The notes: generated by a model from the sequence alone, not told the origin. A stretch of DNA of 64,000 bases from Aquatica leii (GCA_035610365.1 CM069432.1:176561027-176625026), one strand, 5' to 3'. Counted from the stretch's first letter, positions 11,191 to 23,749 are shown. Program-made: numbers and translations.

Positions 11191-11577
11191 TTATTTCAAT
11201 GGATTCTCTAATATTTGCTGATAGTAATTAGAAATATTCGCCAAAATTTTAGTGTTTTTAAACATAATTTTAAGACTCGTTTCTAGTACGTGTTTCGCTA
11301 CCTCTAACTTTGAATATTGTTTAAGACAACTACATTTTTGATGCTCTTTAATACAAATTCTTACACTTCTATCCGTTTCTCCTATGTATGCACAACCACA
11401 AGAGCAAGGAATGCTACAAACGCCATCAGATTGAAAAGGAATAACATTCTTCACCGGATTTAAGAGTTGACCTAACTTAGCAAGAATAGAAAACCGAGTA
11501 ACAATATTGTGTTTACACAACATTTTTTTTATACGGTTTCTGGTATCTTTGGCATATGGCAGATAAGCGATAGACAC
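11191..11577 (-). pseudogene. Penelope-like GIY-YIG endonuclease domain (minus copy)
   Basis: This 128-residue segment is nearly identical to the plus-strand ORF at 6247-6702 through GVCSIPCSCGCAYIGETDRS and ICIKEHQ. It ends early because of a frameshift before the IWKPVL tail, which lies just downstream in another frame (about 11095-11190). It also retains an upstream segment (MSIAYLPYAKDTRNR) that links it to the polymerase part. It is a C-terminal piece of a broken polyprotein. Confidence 0.8.
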
Positions 11578-12599
11578 TAGTTAAGACATAGATTCCGCTG
11601 TAACTCTTAGTTTGGCAGACGTAAACTTTGTAATAGACCGCTTAATACTTTTTCTATGGTAGTTGTTTCAGATTATGTAATATTCTTATGATAATTAAAC
11701 AATGGAATAACTAACTGAACTTTACTATTTTATATGTACATTGTTAACGGCTCGATAGCCTAACATAACTTAAACTTCTTTTATAGTAAAAATGTTATCT
11801 AGCAACGCTAGATGCGCGCGCGTGTTCCACTTCTATGTGAATATGTTACAGACTAAGATCTTGGTAAGATGATCCAACTCTTTTTGAAAATTTTAGGGTT
11901 GACTTAAGGAAATAGCTACACTAAAGAATTTCTACTGATAATTTTTGTGAAAAGTGATGATGAGGCAATCCGCTTAAATATATATCTGTGTGGGTCTTTT
12001 CGGTAAACTGAATGTGGTAAAAAACCATCTTCATTTTGATTAACTAAAACGTGTAAAAATGGTAAAGAGGAGCTCCTTTCTAATTCTATCGTTTAAATGA
12101 CATAGAAACTCGTTGAGCCTAGAAGAACCATGTTGCCAAATAACAAAGGTGTCATCAACATATCTGTACCAGCACTTGGGCTTTAGATCAAATGTAGATA
12201 CAGTTTTTGTTTCTCAAAATCTTCCATAAATATATTAGCAACAACTGGTGAAAAAAGAGAACCTATGGCGGCTCATAATGTCTGTGAGTAAAACTTTTCT
12301 CGAAAAGTATAATATGTAGAAGTCAAACATTTTTTGATAATATATACTATGTCGCTTAAAATATTGTCCTCGTTGAATAAAAATCTAACGACTAATTAAA
12401 TTAGGTACCGGCACGTTAGCAAACAAAAACTCGGCATTAAAACTAACCAGAATGTCAGTCAGTTGGCAAAAAGTAAAAAGCACATTAATATAAAAAATAA
12501 AATAATTAATGCAAAAGTAATCGGAAACGAATAATACACCAAAAAAAAGTGCTGTTACAAAATAAAATAAACAAAACATGTAAAAAGATTAAAAATTAT

Positions 12600-15500
12600 C
12601 ATGCAAAAGCATAAACATTTTTCAACAATATTAAAGAAAAAACAAAATTAGCAGAAAAAATGATAATATTGAAATTCTGTGTTTTAATTTTTAGCAAAAT
12701 GCTCTTTGGCTTAAGATACCATCTGAAGATGTTTTTGGATTACGTTAACTGTGTCAATATAACTTATGTTTGCATTCTGCAAAAAAAACTGTTGTATTTT
12801 ATCTGTAAGATAAGGTTACTGCAAAAAGCTTTGCACATCAATTTATGAGTGCATTATACTTGGTGTGTATCAATTGATAAAAAAGTTACACGATGTAACA
12901 TTCTTTGCTTAATTCTATATTGAAAAACCTAATGTTAAATTGTTCTATTAAGCTTGGTATGTTCTTTGGAACCACTTAAAAGAAACATACATTTGGCAAA
13001 TCTGTAAACTAGCATACTACTGTAATACCTGCCGCTGCTAGGTTATTATTTCCGTGTCTTTAATTTTATTCTCAATTGCACATTTGTTAGTTACAAACAA
13101 ATTAAAATCGGTTATGTGTCTAAAAAAATAATTACACGGTTATCTTTTTGTTTATCAAAGAAAAATTTTTATTAATGTTTTGAGATATGATTTTTTTCTA
13201 GGTTTTACTCATACAGTTAATTAAATAATACAAAAAATGTTCTATCTTTTATGTTTTGAAGCTGTTTATAATCAATCAAATTAAATTTGCAATTGACGTT
13301 TACGTATTAAAAAAAAATAAATAAACAAATTCAGAAAATAGACTACTTTTGGATTGCTGTCAGTTTGTTGTGAAAAGGTCCTACAAAAGACATTTTTTTG
13401 TTTTAAGACAAAACTTTAGTAATATAGTAATGTAGTGCATTATCCCTTCTCTCTCATCGAGATTACTGTCAAATCCAATTGTAGACCACTGTATCTTTTT
13501 ACTAAATTTTAGTTTAGAAAAAAAGAAAATATCGTCTGTAGGACAGTTTGACAGCATATTGAAAAGTTAAACTACTTATAAATCACAATCCTGTTTATGC
13601 AAAGATAAAACAGTTGTTAAGTAAGCAAAATTATTAAATCCTAAAAAAATGCATAAATTAATAATATATGTACAATCAACCAAAAAACTTAAAAACTAAC
13701 TCGCTTGTTAACTGGCGATTAATAATCTTGACAATAATAAAAAAAGTCTTGAGTATTTATTGCTGTCATAAGCAATTCATTAAGTAACTATTAAAAAAAC
13801 AGATGTTAACAATCGCTAATTGTTAATTGTTTGTGTTTTATTAGTTTGCGGTACACAAGACTGACAAAGAATTCCTAATCACTATTAAACACTTGATGAA
13901 AAAATAGAAAATGCTTTTAGCTAATAATTTTGGTTCTAGGAGTAATGTTAACAAAGATTTTTAGGGAAAGATTATTTGAATAGTGATATGATATTATTTA
14001 TTACAGAAGTATGTCTATGTATGCATAAATCTTGTTAAAATTAACACTTTTAATTGAATTTTTATTTATTTTCATAGATTATTAGTTATTATTATATTAT
14101 TATATATTAAAAAATTCAAGGTAAGTTTTTAGTACGCAATAATCAAATACAAATAAGGTATGCAATTATACCTTCATAATTAATTATTTTTATATAACGT
14201 TCTAATATGGAAGTGTTGAATTACTCACGTAAGTAGTAACTGTATTGTTTAGATCGGCTTCATATATCATACTTTGTTGTAAATATTAGTAAATTGACGT
14301 TGAATGTATTAAAAATTTAGGATTTATAGTGCATAAATATACATGTATCATACTTTTAATAAAAGAAAAATCATAACATTTATAAGTTTACTAACATTTT
14401 TGTAAATAAATTGACGAAAACCTTTAAATTTCTTTACTGAAGAAAATTAAATTGCTATACCAATATTAGAATAAAAATTATTTGAATATCATTATAATAT
14501 TTATTTACTACTCTCAAGTATGAAGTTAATTTAAAAGTATTTAAAACATAGTAATCAATATCAAGTATATTGTGATAAACATGTGCAGTTGATATTTAAC
14601 TGATATTATTATTAAACCTACTAATTGAATGAGTTTTGTACTTTAAAAGTATTCGCAGGATGTTTTTAGAAAGGTTTTTAACTTATTTTACGGTGTCGTA
14701 AATAATACTAGACGTGTATTAAAGTTACTAATTGATTTTTTGCTATATAGTTTTTGGCTGCACGAAAACTAATATCTAGTAGTAAATTTTGCTTATTCAA
14801 TTTATAACATTTTATGATTAACGATTTCTTGATATTAGTAATTACTTCTTATACTTATAACCCAGACATTAAAAAGTATGACTTTTTATATATAAAAAAA
14901 ACGTAAATTAAACTTGTGCGTGCAAATTTACACTACAGCTAAACGTAGATAAATTTTAGTAAAAACCTTATTGCCACACTTTTCATGACTTTAGTAGACA
15001 CTGTAAAAACGTTTTGTTAAAATATATGCATCAAACATTAAATTTCTTTAGGATATTCTATATTAACTAATGAGTGTTATTTGGTGTGTAATTGTTTTTG
15101 ACTAGATTATTTAATTGTTCTTTTAAACTATTTTATTTTTATTTAAAACTTTTGTTAACGGTATTATTTATAATCAGGCTTTTAAAACGAGCATCTTATT
15201 AAGCATATTAAATGAGCAGTCGATAAAAACAACCGATCTGTTTTAACAAAATCTACTATGTTCTTTAAAATTTACTAAAACATTAATTTAACAAAATAAA
15301 ACCAATGAAAAGATGCATCAGTAACCATAATTTAGACTCAAGTATGAATTTTGTCATAAATCTCAATAAAGTATTATTAAATTGAATTTTATTGAATAGT
15401 TGCTATACGAGTTAATATAAAAAATTAACTTTGAAGTGCAGTGCATATAATATATAAATTGAATTATTGTCCATAACAATATCGGGAAAGCAATAAACTA

Positions 15501-16477
15501 AAAATAATGGAGTCACTGGTAATACATTCAAAGGCCATTTTTGAGCTAATATCAGTTGTCATTTGTTTATCACTACTGTTTGAGTATTGAGTAGTTATCA
15601 TCTCTCATGTTATCCATTGCAGCAGCACTTATGATTCTACATGGAATATTACATTTTTTCTGTTTGGTTTTTGAGAAAAAGACAGCGTTGTATCAGTTTA
15701 CTTCCAACTCATAACAATAAGTGTTAAACATTGTAATGGTATCGTTTACATAGTAGTACAATAAAAATGTTGCTTAATTTGTATTCTTTAGTTTAAAGAT
15801 ATTGTATACAGCAAACGAATCAATTTTTAAAGAATTGTTACTATTTAATATAGCAGACAGTAACCAGGTAAAAATAACTTTACATAAGAGTATTTGATTT
15901 CTTGTAAACATTTATCTAACAAACGAGAAAAAAGCAGTTACGAGTACAACTAGCACTGACTTTTTATTTTTACTTCTGTATGATCCGCATTTGCAAACGG
16001 TCTCTGTGTAAGTCGATTTTGATTCCTACTAAGAATGGATTAATTTAACCAATTCCTTCCAATCAGTTCCGAGCCAACAAAAACAAGAAGCTTTTTAGTA
16101 TCGCGACTGCAAAATGATATATGACATATGATTATTTGGTATAAACACTTGATTATGCCCCTCTAGTTTACTAGTAGCAATATGACCGCAATGGAACGCA
16201 GAACTAGATCATTTTTAACTTCCTAACTTTGGTTTACATTGCAGAGATCTCAATGTATACAAAAATACAGTAGGTTGGATTTAAAAATATTAAAAAAAAA
16301 TTGTTTTGTTTTGTCTTGCAAGTTACTGCAGCGTCTATTGACAAAACAAAACAAACAAAATTTGTACTAAAAGTCTAAGTACGCTCTGAAAGGTTCCCCA
16401 GCTGTGATTTGCTGCGTTGTTTTTGGAGTAACTTAAAGTAAGAAAACGGGATTGACAAGTCTATTAGATGCTATAAT

Positions 16478-16480
<3 letters not shown>
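12600..16480. other. AT-rich stretch with no recognised feature
   Basis: Nearly 4 kb with short frames only, no recognised protein remnant, and no obvious terminal repeats or tandem arrays. I see nothing supportable. Confidence 0.5.

Positions 16481-16523
<43 letters not shown>
16481..16523. repeat. (TA)n microsatellite, left
   Basis: An uninterrupted AT dinucleotide tract of about 43 bp that directly abuts the CCGTCTATC terminus. Confidence 0.95.
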
Positions 16524-16526
<3 letters not shown>

Positions 16527-17548
16527 CCGTCTATCTAAATGGCGACAATACATAAAAAAGTTTATTGGCGTCCACCGCTTCCCGTTGTGATAGAAACAAT
16601 CTGATTCGTGTATATAAACTTTTTTTGTTATATTATGAATCAATTAGCAATAAGAACTGTAAAAATGTAAATAATAAAAAAGTTTAAATACGTTGCAATT
16701 TGACGACCTTTTATAAATGAATCAAATGGCGTCCAATATACGATTATGAATATTTTACTACAAACTGGCGACCAATATACAGATCACTTTCATATATCCG
16801 TTAAATGACACCCAAGCAATGTTGCCAGTTGTTGCAACCAGTATTAGATTACAACCTTGAACCTCGATTATCTTTATAGCAGTTCAACAAACATGCTACG
16901 TAAATAAACTTTTAACCGTTATAGAAATTTGATCTTTTTTGATACTTCCTTGAAACAATTATTGTACTTCTGCTAAACTTAACCTAATTATGTTTTTGTC
17001 ATCTGTTCGTAAATATTTTTAAAATTTTGGTTAGAGCATAAAACGAAATTTTAACTAAGAATTGTGTTTCTTGCAAATATGTAATATGCAGTAATTAAGA
17101 AACATAATAAATTATTTATTCAGAATAAAAGCATTGTAAAACAACTCAAAAGACACATGACAGTATAAGCAACAAAATGGAAATCAGTTAACTAGAAAAA
17201 TGTTGAATTTTTGTCATTGGTTTAATGCACATATACGTATTAAATGTTTATATTTAAATTTATGTGCAGGTTTTTCCTAATTACGCAATTTGTTTTCGAA
17301 TAGTAACGTAGATTAAAATTAATTAAATCAAGAATCATCAATACATAAAAACACTAACTGATACAAATTTATAAAAAAGAGTAAGTTTTAGTAGATTTTT
17401 TAGAAAAATAGAAAAGAAGAAAGATTACTAATTTAGCCATTTTGTAAACTACGCAGTGATTATGTAAGCTTAAATAAATTAAAAAAAAATTGCAAAATAC
17501 TGCTTTGAAAAGTAAAATGTGTGTTATCTTAGCATATGGAACTATAGA

Positions 17549-17692
17549 ATCCCAAACAACACATCGGTACAAAAAACGTCTAAATGTCCGTCTAATAAAC
17601 GTTAATAACGCGTTTAAAAACGTTTTAATGTCTAATAAACGTCTATTAGCCGGACATTTAGACGTTTTTTGTACCAATGTGTTGTTTGGGAT
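17549..17692. mobile_element. Foldback MITE, 144 bp
   Basis: Near-perfect terminal inverted repeats of about 42 bp begin ATCCCAAACAACACAT and end with its complement. Each arm continues into ACGTCTAAATGTCCG, with a short centre rich in AACG and TAATAAACG. There is no coding capacity, and a clear target duplication is not visible. The arms differ at one base in the outer part, so the DNA could form a long hairpin. Superfamily unknown. Confidence 0.8.
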
Positions 17693-18341
17693 AGCTTGCC
17701 ACTAGTCACTACCACATTAACGGCACAGTTCTATACCGTGACTACCACAAAAATGGAAAACAAGTATTTGGCTGTTACGTGATTACAACTATTTTATCAC
17801 TTATAAAATATCTTTACAGTCACTTAAAATTCACGTGGCTGCTAAATAGCAGCGTGGTGAGTGTCTTCTAGCGGAGATGTATTTATGTATCTGTTTCATT
17901 TTTAAATGTTGTATATTTTCTCATCTCTTTATTTTATAAATTGTACAACTAAATTTACTTTGGTCAAGATGTTTTTAGCTTCTATAAAGTAGATGTGTAT
18001 AATGAATTTGAACAATATTTACTAAGAGCAAAATTCCGACAAATGCAAATTTACTGTTAAATGTAAAGGTTATAGATCGAGATATCACTATGCAGCATCA
18101 AAATTTTTTTAGAAAAACAAAATTAATTAGTACATTAATGTAAATATGCTGCACGTACCTGTACCTAATATGTGCGTACATTGTACGTACATTAATGTAC
18201 AAGGATTTTTGATTATAAACATTTTGATGGTAGTGCTGTTTTAGGTATCTTTCAATCTTCAGTGTGGTTTTAAAGTGTACAATTAAAAGCAACTAATAAA
18301 AGATATTTATTAGAACATTTATATAATATGTAAAAATATTA

Positions 18342-18411
18342 AGTCGTCGTGACATACTTGGTAAGGCATCTGCTTACTACGCCAACAAGAGTTCAAATCC
18401 TAGTCGCGTGA
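18342..18411 (+). repeat. tRNA-like sequence, possible SINE head
   Basis: The segment has a B-box-like GAGTTCAAATCC and, about 35 bases upstream, an A-box-like TGACATACTTGG, with spacing like a tRNA promoter. The acceptor and T stems do not pair well, so it is not a functional tRNA. A poly-T run follows. GTACATTGTACGTAC appears on both sides (about 18179 and 18462), so a retroposed SINE is possible. Confidence 0.4.
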
Positions 18412-18962
18412 AAGTTTTTTTTGTTATTACATATTATGTACAAAACAGTGACAATTATATGTACATTGTACGTACACTAGGCGTAGTGGTAAAAATGGCA
18501 TGACTAATTTTTTCTCAATTATTAGTAACATCATACTACTACAACTAGTTTATATTTTACTATCAATTACATTTCATAACGTATTCTTATTCAGCTTACA
18601 CATTTTTAATTTTCTAAATTACTTATGTGCTCGATGTGATCAATGTTGTTATTTATGCACATATCAAATCTCCGTCTAATGTTCTTAAAAATATTTTGCA
18701 GTTGTTATGAAGTGATATCTGCTTCATTATTAAAAGAAGTCAAATTTAATATTTTATCATTTCTGAAATTATCGTTAAACCAATAACAGTAGTTTAGTCA
18801 CTTGTCGTAATCAAGTGTAAGCAACTGTAATGTTGTATGGATGCAACAGCAAATTATTTATTAGAGCTTTACATGTTCTGTAACTTAAACCTAAGATATT
18901 AATTATATAAAATTTTTAGTTAAATTTTTGAAAGTACACACTTGTTTGTTGCGACAACTATT

Positions 18963-19028
18963 TTAACCCGGCGTCGGTCGGGTGGTCAAAAGTTACTTAA
19001 GCGGTCAGGTGGGGTCTAGCGGACCCCA
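18963..19028 (-). repeat. Probable piggyBac terminal sequence
   Basis: TTAA at 18963-18966 is followed by CCCGGCGTCGG and, 40 bases in, a small palindrome GGGGTC-TAGCG-GACCCC (19011-19027). A TTAA-CCC start with a subterminal palindrome is typical of piggyBac-like ends, and it lies beyond the C-terminus of the minus-strand transposase remnant at 19525. I could not find the matching end beyond 21.15 kb. Confidence 0.55.
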
Positions 19029-19524
19029 ATGTTTGTAAGTCATAATCTGGGACAAAATAAACTTTTAGGCATTATTTGACTAAAATTATTTGTTTTGGCC
19101 TCATTTGGATTGAACAAATACGCAACTAAACTTAGATGGTCTTTTTTTGAAAAAATATCATATTTTATTAAAACACTAGAAATTTAGAGTCTTAAATGTT
19201 TTAATATTTAAAAAAAATCACAGTATTTTTAAAGTAAGCTAAAAACGTGTTTTAAACAACTTTTTTACTTGAAAAAACTTGGAACAAAACATAAAAAATA
19301 CAAGAAACAGATAGGTCAATCATAAGTTCAAAAATAAGAGCACACAATCTGGTCAAATATAGACGTGCTTTTTTTAAATATAAATCTTATGAAACGCCAA
19401 TTTAAAATAAATTACAAAACAGAAACTAAAAAATAACACTCTCTAAAACATTGGCAAGAAAAATAAGATTAACATAACATGAAGTATAAGGAAATTGACC
19501 GAATAGGTACACGCTCGTACTACA

Positions 19525-21154
19525 TTATACAGCATCGAATGTATGAGCACAGGACTCGCATTGCATAACAGCATGGTCTAAACAAAGATAAATATTACAT
19601 TTATGGCAAGAATATTGTGTTTTTTTATCCATCCTTCGAGAGCAAATACCACATCGACCACGAACACCAGCTGGTTTTTTATTTGGGGGTTGTTCCGACT
19701 GCAAATATGCTGCTAATTTTTTCTCTCAAAACTCGTTACATCCTAGGATTGTTTTTTCTAGGTTGTGCATATTCTTTGACTAAGGCCAACCTTAAATCTT
19801 TTAAATGATTTCTTCTTTTCATTTTCTGATCGCCGGTATTAAACTTATACAAAACTTGTGAGTTAATGCTAGCAGTGTTTAGCAGACAAAACATAATTGT
19901 TAGGGGCATCTTCTGCTGTTGCGACCTACGTTATAGGATGCAGATAATTTATCTGTTACATCAACCCCAGACTTTGTTGAATTATAAAAGCTTATAATTT
20001 CAGGAAGCATCTTCTCGCCGGGATCTTCACTAATTGTATCATCATGATGTAACAATGAAAGAAGTAAAACATTCTTGCCTTTCTTAGGCATATATGACAA
20101 GATAGTTATGTTATTTTTGAAAACCAAATAAACTGGAAGGCACTGACCTGTTTTTAGTTGAGAGAAATTGTGAAAGAATTTGTCGCTTGTTTTTTCTTAG
20201 AGTACCGACGGATGTAAGTTTATGATTATTGTAGAGTTCCTGAATGAGGTCATAACTTGTGTACCAATTATCAAAGGTAACATTTCGGTTAGTCCCTGAA
20301 ATTGGTGCAACCATTCTAAGCGTTATGTCTTTTGGAGTGTTACTCATTTGAAATGGCCCATCAGGCTGCTTTTCTGTATATACCTCCATATTCAAAGTAT
20401 AAAATGTTTTAGCATCAACCAAAGCTTGTATTTTTATGCCGTATTTCACCGGCTTGTTTGGAATGTATTGCCGAAAGGAACATCTTCCTCGGAACGACTC
20501 GAGCTTTTCGTCTAAGGTTAGATACTCACTTGGAGTATATGGAGTATATCTTATTGGAGCAGGTTTGTCTATTGTCAGTCTTTCCGCTCTGTTTTCGACG
20601 TTATCAAATCGTAGACAAGTTATCAAAAACATGAATCTTTTGGCCGACATAGTTGCGGGAAATATATTTATGCCAGTACCATCAGTTTTCCAAAAATCTT
20701 CTAAATTCCTGTGGTTTGCCCTGAACACGCCTGCAAGGTAAAGTAATCCAAATACCGCTTTAATTTCCACTTCATTTGCATCATTGCAAAACTCCTTGTG
20801 TTTGTAATTTACGGCTTTTTGTCTTATTTTTATTGTAGTGTATTTTGCTATGTCTGAAATTATGTCATTATCAATAAATCATAGCCAGCAATCAAGAGGT
20901 CTTTTCAAATCTCGTGCACTTCGCTTAACTTCTGGTAAATGCGTTATTATATTTTCCGCCCTGGTCCGAACCCGCTTATCACTATATGTTTTCAACCATT
21001 TCCTGCCGTCCTTACCTTTATAATGTGTACTAGTACTTGTACTTGCAAGTAATTTCTTCCTCGGAGTAGGTACTGCAAAGTTTATAACAAATAAATTACA
21101 TTTATTATATAGAGTGCTGTAAATTAACAAAATAATCAAACACAAAATACCCAA
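19525..21154 (-). pseudogene. piggyBac-like transposase, frameshifted
   Basis: On the minus strand, an N-terminal segment (about 21080-20780) leads into the DDE catalytic domain (20770-20111). Motifs there include AVFGLLYLAGVFR, LDEKLESFRGRCSFRQYIP (first catalytic Asp) and VTFDNWYTS (second Asp). After a frameshift near 20125, SGVDVTDKLSASYN supplies the third Asp region (about 19970). Further frameshifts separate a basic KMKRRNHLKD segment and the C-terminal Cys-rich finger (RGRCGICS, CHKC, CLDH, CESC; about 19650-19540), ending at a stop at 19525-19527. All domains of a full-length piggyBac transposase are recognisable, but at least three lesions break the frame. The real start is uncertain: two splice-acceptor-like sequences lie near 21080-21120. 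piggyBac enzymes cut and paste DNA at TTAA. Confidence 0.85.
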
Positions 21155-21239
21155 TGTTATGTATATGTTTATTTCACTCTGTTTAATTTATTCATAATGT
21201 CTAGGATACGAAATATGTAAACATACACATAACAATCAG

Positions 21240-21530
21240 AGCCTTATGAGACGGCGTTATGAATTTAGAGGACGTAATAAATTCATAACGCACTCTCATA
21301 ATGCCCTCTTTAGATTTTGATGGTAACAAGTTTTCTATTTCTTCTTATATACTTGTAATAGAAACTTCTTACTGGATAATTACGCTCATTGAACAACATA
21401 CATCCTTCGGGCCAGAGACTCTTGGGCTGCATCCAGTTGCTCTCTGGGTGTAACCATCGTAATAACGCGATTGGTACACAATTGGCTATTACGAATCTTG
21501 TATCCTAGGCGTTATGAGTAAGTTATAACA
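21240..21530. repeat. Cluster of short palindromes, relatively GC-rich
   Basis: TATGAGA then GCGTTATGAATTTA (21253 onward) is mirrored by TAAATTCATAACGC and CTCATAA within 75 bases. AAGTTTTCTATT is mirrored by AATAGAAACTT near 21330-21370. ATTACGAAT/ATCGTAAT and further GCGTTATGA copies lie at 21460-21520. The stretch at 21400-21480 has higher GC than its surroundings. It is probably a decayed foldback element; the family is unknown. Confidence 0.4.
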
Positions 21531-22123
21531 AAGTGAAAAATAAAATAATGATTACCGACGTTATATGAATTATGTCACTATCTCGTGACTTTAATCTAAA
21601 ATGTCTTGTGAAAATCACTTATGAAAGTGGCTCTAACGTTACAACGACAACCTACCATTCTAAAGTGAAATTGCTTTTTAGGTATATTTTAAGTTCACTT
21701 CTACTTCAAAGTGGTTGTTACTTTAAGGTATGATTTTAGTGATTCGATTTAAAGAAACCTGAAAGAGATTTTACTTAGTTAAAATAACGTTGATAAAACC
21801 TTACTTTTTATCACAAAGCTGCAGAACTACAAAGTGGATAAAAAAGATGAATGCACGTAATTTTCACTATAAATTAATAGAATAAAGTTATAATTACCCG
21901 TAAGTTTCATATAAAGTGTTAAATACGTAATAATCAATAAACTCAACTGACATAAATTATTTTGGATGCTAGTTGGGAAGAAAACATACTTTTTTAGTTT
22001 TGTATTTGTATTTTTCATTGTTTTAACAGAACGTATTTGTTACTTTTGCACGGTTCAGGCTTGGATACTACTGTAGTACTAATTTATTTTTATTACAATT
22101 TTTCATTCTGGATAATCATTGTT

Positions 22124-22192
22124 GTTGTAGTGAACATCTTTAGAGCCTGGAATAACCAGTTTATTCCAGGCTCTAAAGATGTACACTACAAC
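22124..22192. repeat. Near-perfect 32-bp hairpin
   Basis: GTTGTAGTGAACATCTTTAG continues to GGAATAA at 22155. A 5-base loop follows, then the complement at 22161-22192 with one mismatch. The arm sequence resembles the 3' tail of the family-A Penelope-like copies (motifs like GAGCCTGRAATAAA at about 3650), so it may derive from a snapback PLE 3' end. Confidence 0.8.
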
Positions 22193-23749
22193 ATGTAACA
22201 AAAGCTCAGCTTCTATGATAACGACAACACGGGATTTATCCATAATGGAAAACTGCAAAATGAATGCAACTCGTGGAAATCTGGATTCTACTACGATTTA
22301 TTTATATATATACATATCTCTCAGATTGGTAAAGCTAAATAGTTAATAATAATGTTTCTGAGTACCTTTGTTAAATAAGCATTTAAAGAAGACATGTTTA
22401 TAGGTTTCTGCAATCAAACTTAACTAATCAATTTTAAAGAAGGAAAAAAAACATTTATGGTCAAATTACAATTCAATAACAAAGGAATATATATCACGTA
22501 ACCATCTCGTAACACAACTTTAGAGTCATGCTATTTATTTTTTTTTATAAAAGAGTTTAATATACAATAATTACTTTCATAGTTCACAAAATATCTTAAT
22601 TGCAATGATAGACTTTTCTAGTTTTACCATTTTAATTGTTTTAACATTACTTTTTCTAAAAAATTGAGCACTTTTGTTTGTTGCTGTGATGAAGTGCACA
22701 ATAGCGAACGTTGTTTACAAAAAATCTCAACCAAATTGTAGTCATCTGTGTCTCCTACCACAAGACTAAAATGGAAGAACATATTAAAAAATTATTATTT
22801 TGGCTCACAAAGAGAAACTAGAACTAAACTTGATGATTCAGAAATAGTCTAATCGCAAGCCACATCTTTAAATAAATTGTTGTTTCATTTTTTCGAAAAC
22901 TATTACTTTGCAGATTTTATATATTACAATGATAAAAATTGTTTATTTTTAAATCCTGTATTGATTTTCTTTTATCTGCCGTATTGGCGTTATGATAGCA
23001 ACACACTGAATTTAGTAAATACTAAATAAACTAAATAAACTTATGTTTCAATTAATTGTAAAATGTTGAATTTGTTACTTGTTAGTTTTAAATTTGATAT
23101 TGTTTTTAGTAGGTAAAAAAAAATTCTGGGCAACGTTAAAAATTATAGTTGTATAGGTGTAAATTTGTTTTTTCCTGATTTTTTGTACTCTCCGTGATAA
23201 CTACAAACAAACGAAGTTTACTAGTTATATCTACATCAGTAGTTTTAATAATACAGATGTATTATATTAAATACGTTTTTGTTCAAATTTCGGTAGACCA
23301 ACACAGCAAAGATAATGCAAATTTATTAAACTAAAAAAGTATTTTATTGTTTAACAATATGTAAAATAGTACTCTTCTCCAGAATAGTTAATTAAAATTA
23401 GAAATATATTATAATTCGAAAAATTTTTATACTTCCGAAAAATTCTCAAAAAACGCAAAGAAATTATTATGAACTAATCGACAGACATAAGATTACGTAA
23501 GAATAAAATATAGTTTAACCAAATCAGCAAACCACAACTCTGACAACTAAAAAATATGCATGGTCGTATCATATGTACCGAATAACATTAACGGTTACTC
23601 TGCACTACCTTGAACTACGATATCGCTAATGTATGATTTAATTATCTTTGTTACATGTGCGTTTTTTCAAGTATGTTTTGCATTTCAACTTAAATTTTAA
23701 GCAGACTTAGTTTCGTTATAATTTTATTAATTCTATGTGCCTTGATTAT
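22193..23749. other. No recognised feature
   Basis: AT-rich sequence with only short random frames. Nothing supportable. Confidence 0.5.

Larger units (their letters stand above)
10630..12530 (-). mobile_element. Penelope-like element copy (family A), minus strand, bounded by an inverted repeat
   Basis: The minus-strand counterpart of the copy at 5290-7040. It contains motif A remnant (about 12400-12465), YVDD region (about 12150), endonuclease ORF (11191-11577) and duplicated tail (10855-11000), with the 3' tail ending near 10795. Outside these, about 60 bp at 12465-12530 recurs almost exactly in inverted orientation at 10630-10690. The truncated element is thus bracketed by an inverted repeat that the plus-strand copy lacks. 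Frameshifts disable the protein. Confidence 0.75.

Noticed and set aside
17490-17705. Overlapping frames on both strands near 17.5 kb
   Set aside because: They exist because the foldback MITE is symmetrical; no protein resemblance.
18342-18411. Functional tRNA gene
   Set aside because: A- and B-box-like motifs are present but the acceptor, anticodon and T stems do not pair adequately.
20436-21023. Plus-strand frames over the piggyBac remnant
   Set aside because: Antisense shadows of the transposase; no domain resemblance.
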